Shown here: piece by piece, positions 7,101-15,428 of the stretch
Layout of the letters: each line of letters begins with the position of its first letter
How positions within the stretch are numbered: the stretch's first letter is position 1
Origin: UBA11891 sp049890035
GTDB taxonomy: Bacteria; Bacteroidota; Bacteroidia; Flavobacteriales; Flavobacteriaceae
Length of the DNA: 64,000 nt
Direction: 5' to 3'
Assembly (NCBI GenBank): GCA_049890035.1
Contig: JBMHCG010000006.1
Coordinates: 1-64,000 of the forward strand
Translations under genes and position numbers: made by a program
Notes under the pieces: generated by a model
Seen by the model: the letters and a program-made list of their open reading frames with translations, nothing else
What the model was told of the DNA's origin: nothing
Database searches by the model: none

Positions 7101-7879
7101 CTTTCTAAATTAAAAAATTATGAAAAACAGCAGCTATGTCAACAAGATGACGACATGGTAAAAAGGGCTATAAATAAATCAATGCAGAAAGAATATATTC
7201 AATCCTGATAGATGCATTATATGTCACACAAAAGATGCTTTCATCAATTTTTACTATACACAACCTACATACTTTGGAACGGGAAGAAATCAAACGAAAA
7301 AAATATTCCCTTATCAATAATTTGAATTCAAAAGAACGTCAAGGAAGCGTAATAGGTTATAGGTGCTTATTTAGCATTAATGTAATTTGACAAATTAATT
7401 AAAGACTTGGATTTGTTTCCTATCATAGAAAATTTAATGAAATCGATTCGCCCAAAAAGAAAGGTAAGGCTTTTATTAGTATACCTGAACTGCATTAATC
7501 AACAAATTTTGTTTTACCAAACAGGTTTGAAAAAAGGCAACCTTACCCTTCAGTAGCTTTTGCAGATTCAAGTTAAAATTAGGAAATTATCTACGTGATA
7601 ACTCTTTTTTTGTTTAATATTTATAAACAATTGTTTAAACAAAATTTTGGTTGAATGCTAAAGGGCAGGATGGGTAACCGAGGTATAAAATGCTGATAGG
7701 GCATTCATTTAAAAAAAGTTTGACTCCCCTAATAAATAATACTAAAAAACCTTGACCTGTTGCAAAGGGGGTATGAGGATGATTTAGGTTGTTTTCCTTA
7801 GTGCAGTATAGAATGCCAAAACACTAATAAATGCCTAAACTTAATGAAGAGATTTTGCTATTGATCAGAGGGGTAACGT

Positions 7880-8536
7880 TTAGATCGAATTTAAGATTTC
7901 TTGATTCTTGAATATTTTTAGTTTTTTTTCTGGGGGCATTTTAGTTTCATTAACCATTCTTTTTGCTAGTAAGGAAACCGGTAAGGGTTTTTGTGATTTC
8001 AGGAATCCCAAATTATTGAATCCCATGATCACTCTTAGGGCCAGTTTCTCGCCATTTCTTAGCAATTCATCTTGACGAATTAAACTCGGTGGTTGGAAAA
8101 TGTATATTGATTTAAACTTGAGTTTCTTGACCGATTCCTCTAGCTTTCCTTTCATTTTTAAGTAGAAAAAGGGCGACTTTGAATGAGCCCCACTAGAAGA
8201 TACAAGAGCGTATCTTTTCACACCATTTTTGGAAGCGAACTTGGCAAATTCATATTGATAAGTATAATCCACTAGAAATTGTTTGTCTTTACTTCCAGCT
8301 GTCTTTAAAGTGGTCCCAAAACATGAAAACAAAACATCGCCCTTTATTAATTCTTTATAGCACTTCATTTTCGAAAAATCAATTGTATACGATGTTAGTT
8401 TTTTGTGGCTTATTTTAGGTTTTTTTCTGACAAAAACGAAGACCTTTTTGTAGTCAGGGTCCTCTAGCAAGCACCTTACTAGTTCCTGGCCCGTGGCACC
8501 CGTTGCTCCCAATACAATGGCACTAAGATTCTGCAT
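7880..8536 (-). CDS. atypical SDR / NAD(P)H-binding protein, HTATIP2-like
   Basis: 218 residues with ATG 8536. An N-terminal Rossmann motif (IVLGATGATGQELV, Gly-rich loop at about 9-15) is followed by FVRKKP at the end of beta-2 with a basic residue suited to NADP. ALVSSSGAHSKSPFFYLKMKGKLE contains a Ser cluster and a Tyr-x3-Lys-like spacing typical of atypical short-chain dehydrogenases. The length matches the HTATIP2/TIP30-like subgroup found in bacteria. The substrate is unknown. It lies 53 bases downstream of the alkB-like gene on the same strand, so it may act on products of that hydroxylase, which is an inference from position only. Confidence 0.75.
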   Translation of the reverse strand: MQNLSAIVLGATGATGQELVRCLLEDPDYKKVFVFVRKKPKISHKKLTSYTIDFSKMKCYKELIKGDVLFSCFGTTLKTAGSKDKQFLVDYTYQYEFAKFASKNGVKRYALVSSSGAHSKSPFFYLKMKGKLEESVKKLKFKSIYIFQPPSLIRQDELLRNGEKLALRVIMGFNNLGFLKSQKPLPVSLLAKRMVNETKMPPEKKLKIFKNQEILNSI

Positions 8537-8589
8537 CGTTATGATTGTTTTTAAATATCATTTATTGAGCTCTATGCACCGTTCTGGCC

Positions 8590-9630
8590 TTATTTTGACA
8601 CCCTATACGCATTTAAATGCCTTCTCATCAAAGGAATAAAAATAAACGGGAAATAAGACAGAATAAGCATTGCGGGGTATCCATAAGGCAGTGTTGGACT
8701 GTCTTCCTTTGAATCTAAGATTTGATAAGGTTTACTCCCAGAATGATGATGGTCGGAATGTCTTGTCAATTCAAACAATAGAACACGTCCAAAGATATGA
8801 TCAGAATTCCAAGAGTGTGACGGATTAACGCGCTCGTATCTGCCATTGTCAAGGCGTTTTCTTCTTAGGCCATAGTGAGAAAAATAATTTTGTGCCTCTA
8901 GAACTGATATCCCATAAACAGCGGACAAAAAGTAAAAACCCGTAACGCTGAATCCATAGAAATAGTTAATAGTTAAAAATAATGCTATTGTAAGAAAAGA
9001 ATAGAAGATCATAGGATTAAAAAAAACATTCTTGTTCGCCCTTGTTAATCGTTCGTGTTCAAATCGCCAAGCTTTAAAATACCCTCCAATTTGTGAACGC
9101 AAAGCAAAAAAATAGAATATGTCTCCTTCTTTAGCAGAACTCAGGTCATTCGGCGTACCAACATCTCTGTGATGGCCTCCATTATGATAGGGGATAAAAT
9201 GATTTTGAATGGCAGTCAATAACATGATGTGGCCAAGGAAGGTCTTAAAGCTATCTTTTGTTTTATGACCCAGTTCGTGTCCTATATTGATGCCGTTGAC
9301 CCCAAGAATTGTTCCCATCATTAAAATATAAGCAACCAATTCTATGTTGCTAATTCCCTCCTTACTTACCACTTGAAAAAATGAATAAACAACAAATAGA
9401 TGCAAAGGAACAGAGATAAATAGCACCAAATCATAATACACATCTTCAGCGGCTAACTCTTTCTCGATAGAATCAAGGTTGATTTTATTAGGAGAGAAAA
9501 TGAACTCTAGAACAGGAATAGCGACATATAAAAATAGTAAGCCAAAGTACGCTTGTATATCATTTGAGTTAAACGTTATGAGACCCAGAAGAGGGATAAT
9601 ATAAGCCCCAAAATATTTGAACTTTTTCAT
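8590..9630 (-). CDS. alkB: AlkB-type membrane alkane/fatty-acid hydroxylase
   Basis: The start at ATG 9630 gives 346 residues. An in-frame ATG at 9648 is possible, and the frame farther up begins only with TTG. It is an integral membrane diiron hydroxylase: about six hydrophobic helices plus the conserved histidine boxes HELGH (about 118-122), HNGGHH (about 149-154) and RHSDHHH (about 290-296), and the AlkB-specific NYFSHYG box (about 248-254). All expected iron ligands are present. Known members hydroxylate terminal methyl groups of n-alkanes using O2 and electrons from rubredoxin. No rubredoxin or rubredoxin reductase gene is in the window, so the electron donor is elsewhere. Substrate could be alkane or another acyl chain. 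Confidence 0.88.
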   Translation of the reverse strand: MKKFKYFGAYIIPLLGLITFNSNDIQAYFGLLFLYVAIPVLEFIFSPNKINLDSIEKELAAEDVYYDLVLFISVPLHLFVVYSFFQVVSKEGISNIELVAYILMMGTILGVNGINIGHELGHKTKDSFKTFLGHIMLLTAIQNHFIPYHNGGHHRDVGTPNDLSSAKEGDIFYFFALRSQIGGYFKAWRFEHERLTRANKNVFFNPMIFYSFLTIALFLTINYFYGFSVTGFYFLSAVYGISVLEAQNYFSHYGLRRKRLDNGRYERVNPSHSWNSDHIFGRVLLFELTRHSDHHHSGSKPYQILDSKEDSPTLPYGYPAMLILSYFPFIFIPLMRRHLNAYRVSK

Positions 9631-10040
9631 TTGTAAACTAGTTAGCATGTCAATATACAAATAAGTCTTGGAGACTGTACAACGTTAATTTAAGGTTCCT
9701 CTAATGTCCCATTCCCAAGAGGCGAAACATGGGGACAGTCACGTTGCTTTAACCATCCTTGTGCCGTTAATTATAAAATCCATAAGATCTCGTTTGTTGG
9801 GTGTTACAAGGAATATTTCCACGATTCCATAAAAATATTTTTTGGGTTCGTAATAAAGTAATACTACTATATGAGAAGATAAGCTGTTGCGATTCAGGAT
9901 CAAGACTTAGCGTGAGCACACACTGGTGGGTAACCTTCACTATCTAACATACTAATTATAGTCGTCATAAGGGCTGTTTAATTTAAAAAATACCTCAGTT
10001 TATTAAACTGTAGAAACCATTGCTTAAAGTTACTAAAAAC
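9631..10040. other. intergenic, no gene seen
   Basis: Upstream of the alkB-like gene and downstream of the tRNA-Met terminator. No frame with a plausible start and family similarity was seen on either strand. It likely holds the promoter of the minus-strand hydroxylase, but no exact TAnnTTTG box was found close to its start. Confidence 0.45.
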
Positions 10041-10066
10041 AAAGCCCTCACTAATGTGAAGGCTTT
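10041..10066 (-). terminator. terminator of tRNA-Met
   Basis: Minus-strand AAAGCCTTCAC-ATTA-GTGAGGGCTTT with a following GTTTTTAG run. It lies just past the encoded CCA of the tRNA. The plus strand also ends in a T-run, so it may act in both directions. Confidence 0.75.
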
Positions 10067-10075
10067 TTCTGTTGG

Positions 10076-10149
10076 TGGTCCCACCTGGGCTCGAACCAGG
10101 GACCAACTGATTATGAGTCAGCTACTCTAACCAACTGAGCTATAGGACC
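10076..10149 (-). tRNA. tRNA-Met (CAT anticodon)
   Basis: A 74-nt cloverleaf on the minus strand, 5' GGTCCTA paired with TGGGACC. The D-arm is AGCTCAGTTGGTTAGAG, the anticodon loop CTCATAA gives CAT, the T-loop is GGTTCGAGCCC and the discriminator is A. CCA follows directly in the DNA (10073-10075). The body resembles flavobacterial elongator Met. A CAT anticodon could also mark the lysidine-modified tRNA-Ile2, so the identity between these is less certain than the gene itself. Confidence 0.9.
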
Positions 10150-10330
10150 TTTTATGTGAATGAAAGACGAAAAATATGACACTCACATTGTTGCTTGTAC
10201 CGCGCAATGAAACAAACGATACAACAACATTTCAGTTGGTCAAAAATAAAAAATATAAGTTGTTTTTGGTGCCAACAACACAGGTTTTTCGTCACCCCGT
10301 CAGGAGGAAAGCAACTGAGAACTTAAAAAT

Positions 10331-10375
10331 CACCCCTATTCGGCTCCTTGGGGAAAGTTTCAAAGTATAGGGGTG
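10331..10375 (-). terminator. inverted repeat downstream of yigZ, likely terminator
   Basis: CACCCCTAT (10331-10339) pairs perfectly with ATAGGGGTG (10367-10375) around a 27-base loop. Read on the minus strand it is followed by ATTTTTAAG, and it starts three bases past the stop of the minus-strand yigZ gene. Confidence 0.6.
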
Positions 10376-10377
10376 AA

Positions 10378-10998
10378 TTATGTTTTATCAAACGAAACGA
10401 CTTCTTTTATGGCAACTTGATAAAGACGCTCAAACTGCTGCCAAACGGCTTCTTTCTCTCCTTCCCTCACCGCAATATAATACACATGGTTCATTCCTGA
10501 TTCTTGACCAAGGATCGTAATGCCTTTTTCTTTGATTATTCGCATCACCCGATTCATCGAAGCATGATCAAATGTTATTTGATAGAAAACATCCTTTGTT
10601 CTTTCTACGATAGGTGCCGCATCAAGAGTTCGCTTTGCTGAATATTTATAGGCTTGTTTTAAACCGCCAACACCTAACTTAGTACCACCAAAATAGCGAA
10701 CCGATACGACCAAAATATTGGTTACATCAAACGATCGAATCTGTCCGTGAATACTTACCCCTGCGGAATTTTTGGGTTCCCCGTCATCATGCACTTTAAA
10801 AGAAGTATTTCTTGTGCCCACCTGCCAGGCATAACAAAAATGCCCTGCTGAAGGATGCTGTTTTTTCAGTTTTTCAATCAACGGTTTCACATCTGCCTCC
10901 TTCGAAAGAGGGAAAGCATACCCATAAAACTTACTCCCTTTTTCTTTTAAAAAGGATTCCTCAGAGGGTTTGTCGATTGTCTTATAAGTATCCTCCAA
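10378..10998 (-). CDS. YigZ/IMPACT family protein
   Basis: 206 residues with the two-domain IMPACT fold: an N-terminal UPF0029 domain (FLKEKGSKFYGYAFPL ... HDDGEPKNSAGVSIHGQI ... VVSVRYFGGTKLGVGGL) and a C-terminal ferredoxin-like domain. Relatives bind ribosomes or nucleic acid or regulate GCN2 in eukaryotes. The bacterial role is unclear. The start is unusual: the only possible initiation codon between an in-frame TGA two codons upstream and the conserved THR-like N-terminus (DTYKTI) is TTG at 10998. An ATG a few bases upstream is out of frame and closes after seven codons. Confidence 0.88.
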   Translation of the reverse strand: MEDTYKTIDKPSEESFLKEKGSKFYGYAFPLSKEADVKPLIEKLKKQHPSAGHFCYAWQVGTRNTSFKVHDDGEPKNSAGVSIHGQIRSFDVTNILVVSVRYFGGTKLGVGGLKQAYKYSAKRTLDAAPIVERTKDVFYQITFDHASMNRVMRIIKEKGITILGQESGMNHVYYIAVREGEKEAVWQQFERLYQVAIKEVVSFDKT

Positions 10999-11084
10999 AA
11001 ATCATGAATTTAATCGCAATAAAAAGGCTTTCACCTGAGTAGGCTTGCTGAATAAAGAAAAAATCCGGTAATACAACATAGAAT

Positions 11085-11990
11085 TTACTCCTGTATCTCT
11101 GTTTTGGCTGCGCTGTTATTCAGCTTGAGTCTAAGAATGATTTCACTGGATCGCAGTACATTGGACCCTGATGTGCTCCCCGTCGGAAATTCACTGGTGA
11201 TTCCAACCAGATAATTGTTAAACGACATCAGAGCAATTATCGAATAAAAGCCGGACGTTCGATAAGCAGCACCAATATCAATCTTATTTTTCCAACTGGC
11301 ATACGCTGTGATTTCAGTTGCGGAGGGCAGGCCATCGGGTTGGCGATAAATAAGTGACGGTTTCAAGAAAAGATCTTTCGCTGCTTCAAAAGAACTCCCT
11401 GCTGCTAAAAAGAGGGCCCGACGATCGCCAAAAACGTTTATTACCGAATCACTGTTGGTGATGTCCATCAATCTTGGAATGGAAGCAGACAGCCAAAATG
11501 TTTCCGCCATCAAAACGGCTCCTGCACCCACATTGGGAACCGTACTGTTGAAAGCTGATGTCGGGTAGGATCGATTCGTGGGAATGTAAGGAACGAATCC
11601 TTGATTTCCCGAACTAAAGAAAAGAGTTCCCACTTTTACTCCCACCATAAAAAAGGCTTTCTCAGCCACTTGAATACGATACGACAAGTCAATATTGGTC
11701 TGTGTTTGGCTTTCATTTAAAAGCTGATCCGAAAGAATCGAAAAGCCAAAACCTAGATTGTTTTTTCTTACGCTCGAATAGGTTAGTGCGACATTCGTTG
11801 GAGAGCCCTCAATAGCTTTCCACTGCCTTCTGGACTGAAGCGTAACCATTTTGCTTTCTTGATTGCCCGCAAAAGCAGGATTGAACACATTCATGTTGTA
11901 ATTGTAAAAAGAAAAATACGACTCCTCTTGGGCGGTTAATGCGGTGGCAATGAATAGCGTTAGGGCCGTTGCTGTTCTTTTTATATTCAT
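11085..11990 (-). CDS. PorP/SprF family outer-membrane protein (type IX secretion)
   Basis: ATG at 11990 gives 301 residues. The signal peptide (MNIKRTATALTLFIATALTAQ) is followed by the hallmark PorP/SprF opening SFYNYNMNVFNPAFAGNQE and LQSRRQWKAIEGSPT, then a beta-barrel-like pattern of alternating strands ending in EIILRLKLNN. The family sits in the outer membrane of gliding Bacteroidota and helps attach or deliver type IX-secreted surface proteins, usually encoded next to its large adhesin client. Here the nearest gene is a CotH-like lipoprotein 23 bases upstream, with no large adhesin visible, so the client protein is not evident. An earlier TTG at 12008 would disturb the signal peptide. 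Confidence 0.87.
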   Translation of the reverse strand: MNIKRTATALTLFIATALTAQEESYFSFYNYNMNVFNPAFAGNQESKMVTLQSRRQWKAIEGSPTNVALTYSSVRKNNLGFGFSILSDQLLNESQTQTNIDLSYRIQVAEKAFFMVGVKVGTLFFSSGNQGFVPYIPTNRSYPTSAFNSTVPNVGAGAVLMAETFWLSASIPRLMDITNSDSVINVFGDRRALFLAAGSSFEAAKDLFLKPSLIYRQPDGLPSATEITAYASWKNKIDIGAAYRTSGFYSIIALMSFNNYLVGITSEFPTGSTSGSNVLRSSEIILRLKLNNSAAKTEIQE

Positions 11991-12013
11991 CCGTAGCAAG
12001 CCAATCAATACGA

Positions 12014-13408
12014 TTACAAATTCTCTATATTTTCATCAAGCCAGGCCAAGCGATTCGAAATCCATCCCTTTAGATAGGCTATTTCCTCCTGATGGGTGCT
12101 CCCAACAAAATTGTTGGGCCAGACATAGGTTCCTAAAACAGGCCAACGATTAAAATTCCCCCTTCGGCTGCCTGATGCCTCAAAAAGTAGGACATAATCA
12201 TCGATGCGTCGAAAAATATCGCTTTCTCCAAATTCTGCGATTCGAAGCGCTTGCCAGCGGCTTTTCACCTTGTCTCGAAATGCCGGATCCATCAACAAAC
12301 GATCCCACCAAAATGGAATTTGCCAACGGTCTTCTGGGCATCTTTCATTGAATTGATAGGCCCATACATCACTAGCCCCTCCCTCACAATAATCGGCATT
12401 GCCAAAAGCTAAATTAAAATCCCAAATAGGGCCCATTTCTATCGGCTTGTTTTTGTCTTTTAAGATCCAAGTACTCAGACGATACCCATCCACATTGTTG
12501 GCCAATTCATTCAACAAAAAGAAGTCTACGAAGCTGTCACTATCAATGAAGGGGGCATATCCAATTGCTGGGTCTGTAAAGGCTTCTGAGGCTAATGCTT
12601 TTTCAAAATCCCCCACATAGGTCGTGATATAGTTTCGCTGCTCTGGAGTAAGATCCTCAGCATCAGGCGTGTCAAACAAAAAGTAAACTTTTTGATTGTT
12701 TATCGATGCGTTTGGAGGGTACAAAGAAGCAAAGGAATTGCCTTCGGTATAGGCTGTTTCCTTATCTATTTTTATGATATAACCGCCCGTTAGGTCTTCC
12801 CCCTCAATTTCAGACTTTTTTAATTTGTTTATATCAATTCTGTTTTTGTCGCGCTTTAATTTTTCCATCAATAGATACAAGCCATCGAAAGATTCATTAA
12901 GAGTCAACTCTACAAAATGCAAGCGTGAAGAATACCGTCCAATGGCCCTCGATAGATCGTAAATAAGTGCATTTCGAATCAAACTCTTGTCGCTATAAGG
13001 AGCATGCAATATCCAATCTTCTTCTTCTGGAAGAGACAAAAGACTGACATCAACATCCTCATTGTTTGCGTCTCGCGTTTCAAATCCGTACTGTTTTTTG
13101 GGAAACATTTGAGAAGACTGTCCTCTAATTTCTATCCCTATATTTCCATTAAAAACAACAGAGTCTTGCCGCTCAATGAGAAATGTGGCGTCAATTTTGG
13201 GCTCATCGGGTATTGCTATTCCCTTGGTGTCGATAAATACCTGGGGAAGACGGTCACTTGGATCGATGCTTACTTCTTCTTCATTGGCTGTCGCATCATC
13301 AAGAGCTGGACTGGAACAACCGACAAGCATGACAAAAAAAACACCAACGCTCAAAAAAAAGCAACACTGTGGGATTCTCTTTGTTTTCACGGTAAGCAAT
13401 TTCGTCAT
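12014..13408 (-). CDS. CotH-like kinase domain lipoprotein
   Basis: Start chosen at ATG 13408 (464 residues) because it gives a clean lipoprotein signal (CCFFLSVGVFFVMLVGC, Cys at about 31). The longer form would overlap the neighbour. The domain order is a beta-rich segment, then IEIRGQSSQMFPKKQYGFE, SFDGLYLLMEKLKRDKNRI and IWDFNLAFGNADYC, the three signature segments of CotH proteins: substrate RGxS/PKK, the ATP-contacting YLLME, and the metal-binding DFN. CotH of Bacillus phosphorylates a spore-coat protein. Exported homologues in Bacteroidota have no proven role. It sits directly upstream of PorP/SprF, so a surface-protein context is suggested. Confidence 0.83.
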   Translation of the reverse strand: MTKLLTVKTKRIPQCCFFLSVGVFFVMLVGCSSPALDDATANEEEVSIDPSDRLPQVFIDTKGIAIPDEPKIDATFLIERQDSVVFNGNIGIEIRGQSSQMFPKKQYGFETRDANNEDVDVSLLSLPEEEDWILHAPYSDKSLIRNALIYDLSRAIGRYSSRLHFVELTLNESFDGLYLLMEKLKRDKNRIDINKLKKSEIEGEDLTGGYIIKIDKETAYTEGNSFASLYPPNASINNQKVYFLFDTPDAEDLTPEQRNYITTYVGDFEKALASEAFTDPAIGYAPFIDSDSFVDFFLLNELANNVDGYRLSTWILKDKNKPIEMGPIWDFNLAFGNADYCEGGASDVWAYQFNERCPEDRWQIPFWWDRLLMDPAFRDKVKSRWQALRIAEFGESDIFRRIDDYVLLFEASGSRRGNFNRWPVLGTYVWPNNFVGSTHQEEIAYLKGWISNRLAWLDENIENL

Positions 13409-13460
13409 AAAATAAAAAACGAGCCCCCTTTCCCGTTGGTTTGGCACACGAAATTGCTGC

Positions 13461-13850
13461 TTAATGGCCATCGTGATAGTGCCTTACATCATAAAGGTTG
13501 TCTTTGTGCTCAACAATCAATGCCATAAATTCATTCCATTTTTCTGCACCCATACTTTGTCTTGTTGCTTTGAATACCTCACTAAAGGTATGCATCAATT
13601 CTTGTTGTGTTTTGGCTGTAATAAAATAATTCATATTCCACTCGTCGCCCCATCCGTGACCCAACAATCCAAAGTTTGAAATTTTCCCCTGATCCACCAT
13701 TTTGTCAAACTCAGGCACAAAATAGGTTTCAAATAGGGAATAGGCCTTTGTCTGATCCTTGTAATGAACTTTGTTATAATTCATCATCATGGTTTGTGCG
13801 CTGCTGGAAGTAGCGAAAAGAACAAGTAAAAAGAAAAAAGAGGGTTTCAT
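13461..13850 (-). CDS. secreted protein with His-rich C-terminus, unknown
   Basis: 129 residues. A type I signal peptide ends near SSSAQ at about residue 19. The mature domain is a small alpha/beta unit: VHYKDQTKAYSLFETYFVPEF, then GHGWGDEWNMNYFITAKT. That resembles dimeric ferredoxin-like / NIPSNAP-type proteins but without a sure match. The C-terminus ends RHYHDGH, a possible metal site. It is 52 bases upstream of the chosen CotH start on the same strand, so it may be the first gene of a three-gene unit with CotH and PorP/SprF. Confidence 0.6.
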   Translation of the reverse strand: MKPSFFFLLVLFATSSSAQTMMMNYNKVHYKDQTKAYSLFETYFVPEFDKMVDQGKISNFGLLGHGWGDEWNMNYFITAKTQQELMHTFSEVFKATRQSMGAEKWNEFMALIVEHKDNLYDVRHYHDGH

Positions 13851-13931
13851 ATAAAACAGGTTTAATGGTTTTCACCTAAAATACACCTTATTTATTAAAC
13901 GGGCTGCTTTTGTCGCTCAGTCGCAGCTTCG

Positions 13932-13939
13932 TATCTTTG
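13932..13939 (+). promoter_or_regulatory. promoter -7 element TATCTTTG for the DUF2452 gene
   Basis: Exact match to the Bacteroidota -7 consensus TAnnTTTG, with a TTG at 13910-13912, 19 bases upstream, where the -33 element is expected. It lies 11 bases before the TTG start at 13951, so the leader would be only a few bases. Confidence 0.65.
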
Positions 13940-13950
13940 AAAAAAATGCT

Positions 13951-14358
13951 TTGAAAAAAAAACCTGATTCTGTTGTTTGGGATGATACCACAGATTCCTT
14001 TGTGGCCAAGTTGCTGCCCTACGCTAGCTCAGTCAGTGGCCCTTTGATTGAAGTTCCAAATGTCGATGCCTTCAAAAGAAAAGGCGTTGAAAAAGCCTCT
14101 AAAATTCTCCACGCTGAATTGGAGGAGCTTCAAGAACGCATCAAACATTTTGTTGCAGAGGCCAGCAACACCCAACGGGTGTATGCGGCAAATTATAAAT
14201 TTGAACCCATCGTTGGGGAAACCTACCACCTCTACGAAGGCGATACAGGTGATTTTTTATCCATCATACCTCCCTCACAATGGCGAAAAAAACACGTTGG
14301 CAGCTACCGTTTGACCTCTGATTTTAAATGGGAGGGTCTCTCTGAAATGAAAGAATAA
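13951..14358 (+). CDS. DUF2452 family protein
   Basis: 135 residues beginning KKKPDSVVWDDTTDSFVAKL after a TTG start, which matches the usual N-terminus of this small flavobacterial family (KKPDNVVF...). The nearby ATG at 13946 is out of frame and closes at once, and the frame has no in-frame ATG upstream. The central helix KILHAELEELQERIKHFVAEA and the C-terminal IVGETYHLYEGDTGDFLSII domain are the family's conserved parts. There is no signal peptide, so it is cytoplasmic. The function is unknown. The C-terminal unit resembles proteins that clamp a beta-sheet on a partner. Confidence 0.72.
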   Translation: MKKKPDSVVWDDTTDSFVAKLLPYASSVSGPLIEVPNVDAFKRKGVEKASKILHAELEELQERIKHFVAEASNTQRVYAANYKFEPIVGETYHLYEGDTGDFLSIIPPSQWRKKHVGSYRLTSDFKWEGLSEMKE

Positions 14359-14408
14359 AAAACCCTCATCTTGTTTTTTAAACAATTTTCCCTATACGCA
14401 TTCCTCCA

Positions 14409-14999
14409 ATGAAAAAATGGATAGAAATAGGTGCGCTCAACGGGCCTATCATACAGCTCCTGCCTCTGGAGATATCGCACGGCGCGGCTTTACTAGAAGC
14501 TGCTTCAGACGGTCGCCTTTGGGACTTATGGTACACCTCCGTTCCATCCTCGAGGACAATTGATGCCTACATAACAGCCGCTTTGGAGGAAAAAAATGCA
14601 GGCAATTCGTATCCCTTTGTCGTATGGCACAAACAAAAGCAACAGATCATTGGCAGTACCCGGTTTTACAACCTACAACCTCAGCACCGACGTTTGGAGA
14701 TCGGTTATACTTGGTATGCAAAAACCTACCACCGGACTGTGGTTAATACGGAATGTAAATACCTCCTTTTGGAACATGCTTTTGAATCCCTTCAGTGCAT
14801 TGCTGTTCAGTTTCTCACAGATTGGCACAACCTCCGGTCTCGAAAAGCGATCCTGCGATTGGGTGCCAAACAAGATGGTGTTTTGCGCCACCATCGCCTC
14901 AACGCCGATGGAAGCTATCGAGACTCTGTGGTGTTTTCTATTACAGATCATGAATGGCCCAGTGTCAAAAAGTCCTTGGCTTATAAATTGAGCCGCTAA
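14409..14999 (+). CDS. GNAT-family acetyltransferase, RimJ/RimL-like
   Basis: 196 residues. The GNAT_3 architecture is clear: substrate part WYTSVPSSRTIDAYI, strand PFVVWHKQKQQIIGSTRFYN, RLEIGYTWYAKTYHRTVVNTECK covering the acetyl-CoA loop region, and HNLRSRKAILRLGAKQDGVLR with the conserved NxxS-A-x3-LG-x3-G. RimJ/RimL relatives acetylate protein N-termini or small molecules. The substrate here is unknown. Independent gene, about 50 bases after DUF2452 on the same strand. Confidence 0.85.
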   Translation: MKKWIEIGALNGPIIQLLPLEISHGAALLEAASDGRLWDLWYTSVPSSRTIDAYITAALEEKNAGNSYPFVVWHKQKQQIIGSTRFYNLQPQHRRLEIGYTWYAKTYHRTVVNTECKYLLLEHAFESLQCIAVQFLTDWHNLRSRKAILRLGAKQDGVLRHHRLNADGSYRDSVVFSITDHEWPSVKKSLAYKLSR

Positions 15000-15030
15000 A
15001 ACAACACCGCCTTTTCCTTTAGATATTCCT

Positions 15031-15038
15031 TACTTTTG
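15031..15038 (+). promoter_or_regulatory. promoter -7 element TACTTTTG for rbfA
   Basis: Exact TAnnTTTG match ending four bases before the rbfA ATG at 15043. Given the usual distance from this box to the transcription start, the mRNA should start at or almost at the A of the ATG. Confidence 0.65.
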
Positions 15039-15042
15039 TAAC

Positions 15043-15423
15043 ATGCAGACAGAAAGCCCACGGCAGAAAAAAATAGGTGCCCTACTTCAAAAAGAAGTGG
15101 CTCAACTGCTACAAGCAGCCGTTCGTAAACAAGGCATCGCCAACCTCATTGTGTCTGTCACCAAAGTAAGTGTTACCATCGATCTGTCTATGGCCAAAAT
15201 TTATCTCAGTATTTTTCCTTCAGACAAGTCAGACTATTACCTCAGTGCGCTTCAGGAAAACCGCTTTCAGCTCAAACACGACTTGTCACAGCTCCTCAAA
15301 AACCAACTCCGCCGGGTACCTGAGCTAAACTTCTTTCGAGACGATTCCTTGGATTATATTGAAGCGATCGAAAAAAACTTAACCGATCCTGACAACCCGA
15401 TTCAGCCAAAACCCTCTAATTAG
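15043..15423 (+). CDS. rbfA: ribosome-binding factor A
   Basis: 126 residues. The family's KH-like fold is recognisable: RQKKIGALLQKEVAQLLQ at the start, IVSVTKVSVTIDLSMAKIYLSIFPS in the middle strand pair, and QLRRVPELNFFRDDSLDYIEAIEKNL at the end, with the RVPELNFF signature. It assists 30S maturation and binds near 16S helix 1 in the cytoplasm. It is followed after five bases by the LolC-like permease gene, a neighbourhood common in Flavobacteriia. The start is fixed by family alignment and by the promoter directly before it. Confidence 0.93.
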   Translation: MQTESPRQKKIGALLQKEVAQLLQAAVRKQGIANLIVSVTKVSVTIDLSMAKIYLSIFPSDKSDYYLSALQENRFQLKHDLSQLLKNQLRRVPELNFFRDDSLDYIEAIEKNLTDPDNPIQPKPSN

Positions 15424-15428
15424 ACGCC

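Larger units (their letters stand above)
6582..7879. other. 1.3 kb gene-poor stretch with possible remnants
   Basis: No convincing full-length gene is present on either strand. It is strongly AT-rich. It contains two adjacent tiny membrane-peptide frames on the minus strand (6804-7100, listed separately). It also holds a plus-strand frame near 7396-7557 that is open for over 50 codons without a clear start at its beginning (an internal ATG at 7437). The latter is basic (KSIRPKRKVRLLLVYL) and could be the tail of a lost gene. I see no terminal inverted repeats or target duplications that would mark an insertion sequence. Confidence 0.5.

Noticed and set aside
7396..7557. Transposase-like basic frame
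   Set aside because: No terminal inverted repeats, no DDE-type motif, no start codon at its beginning.
10176..10370. 64-codon plus-strand frame between tRNA-Met and yigZ
   Set aside because: No recognisable domain, poor codon character, and it runs into the yigZ terminator stem.
13004..13528. 174-codon frame opposite the CotH-like gene
   Set aside because: Complement of a gene with intact conserved motifs; contains no family signal.
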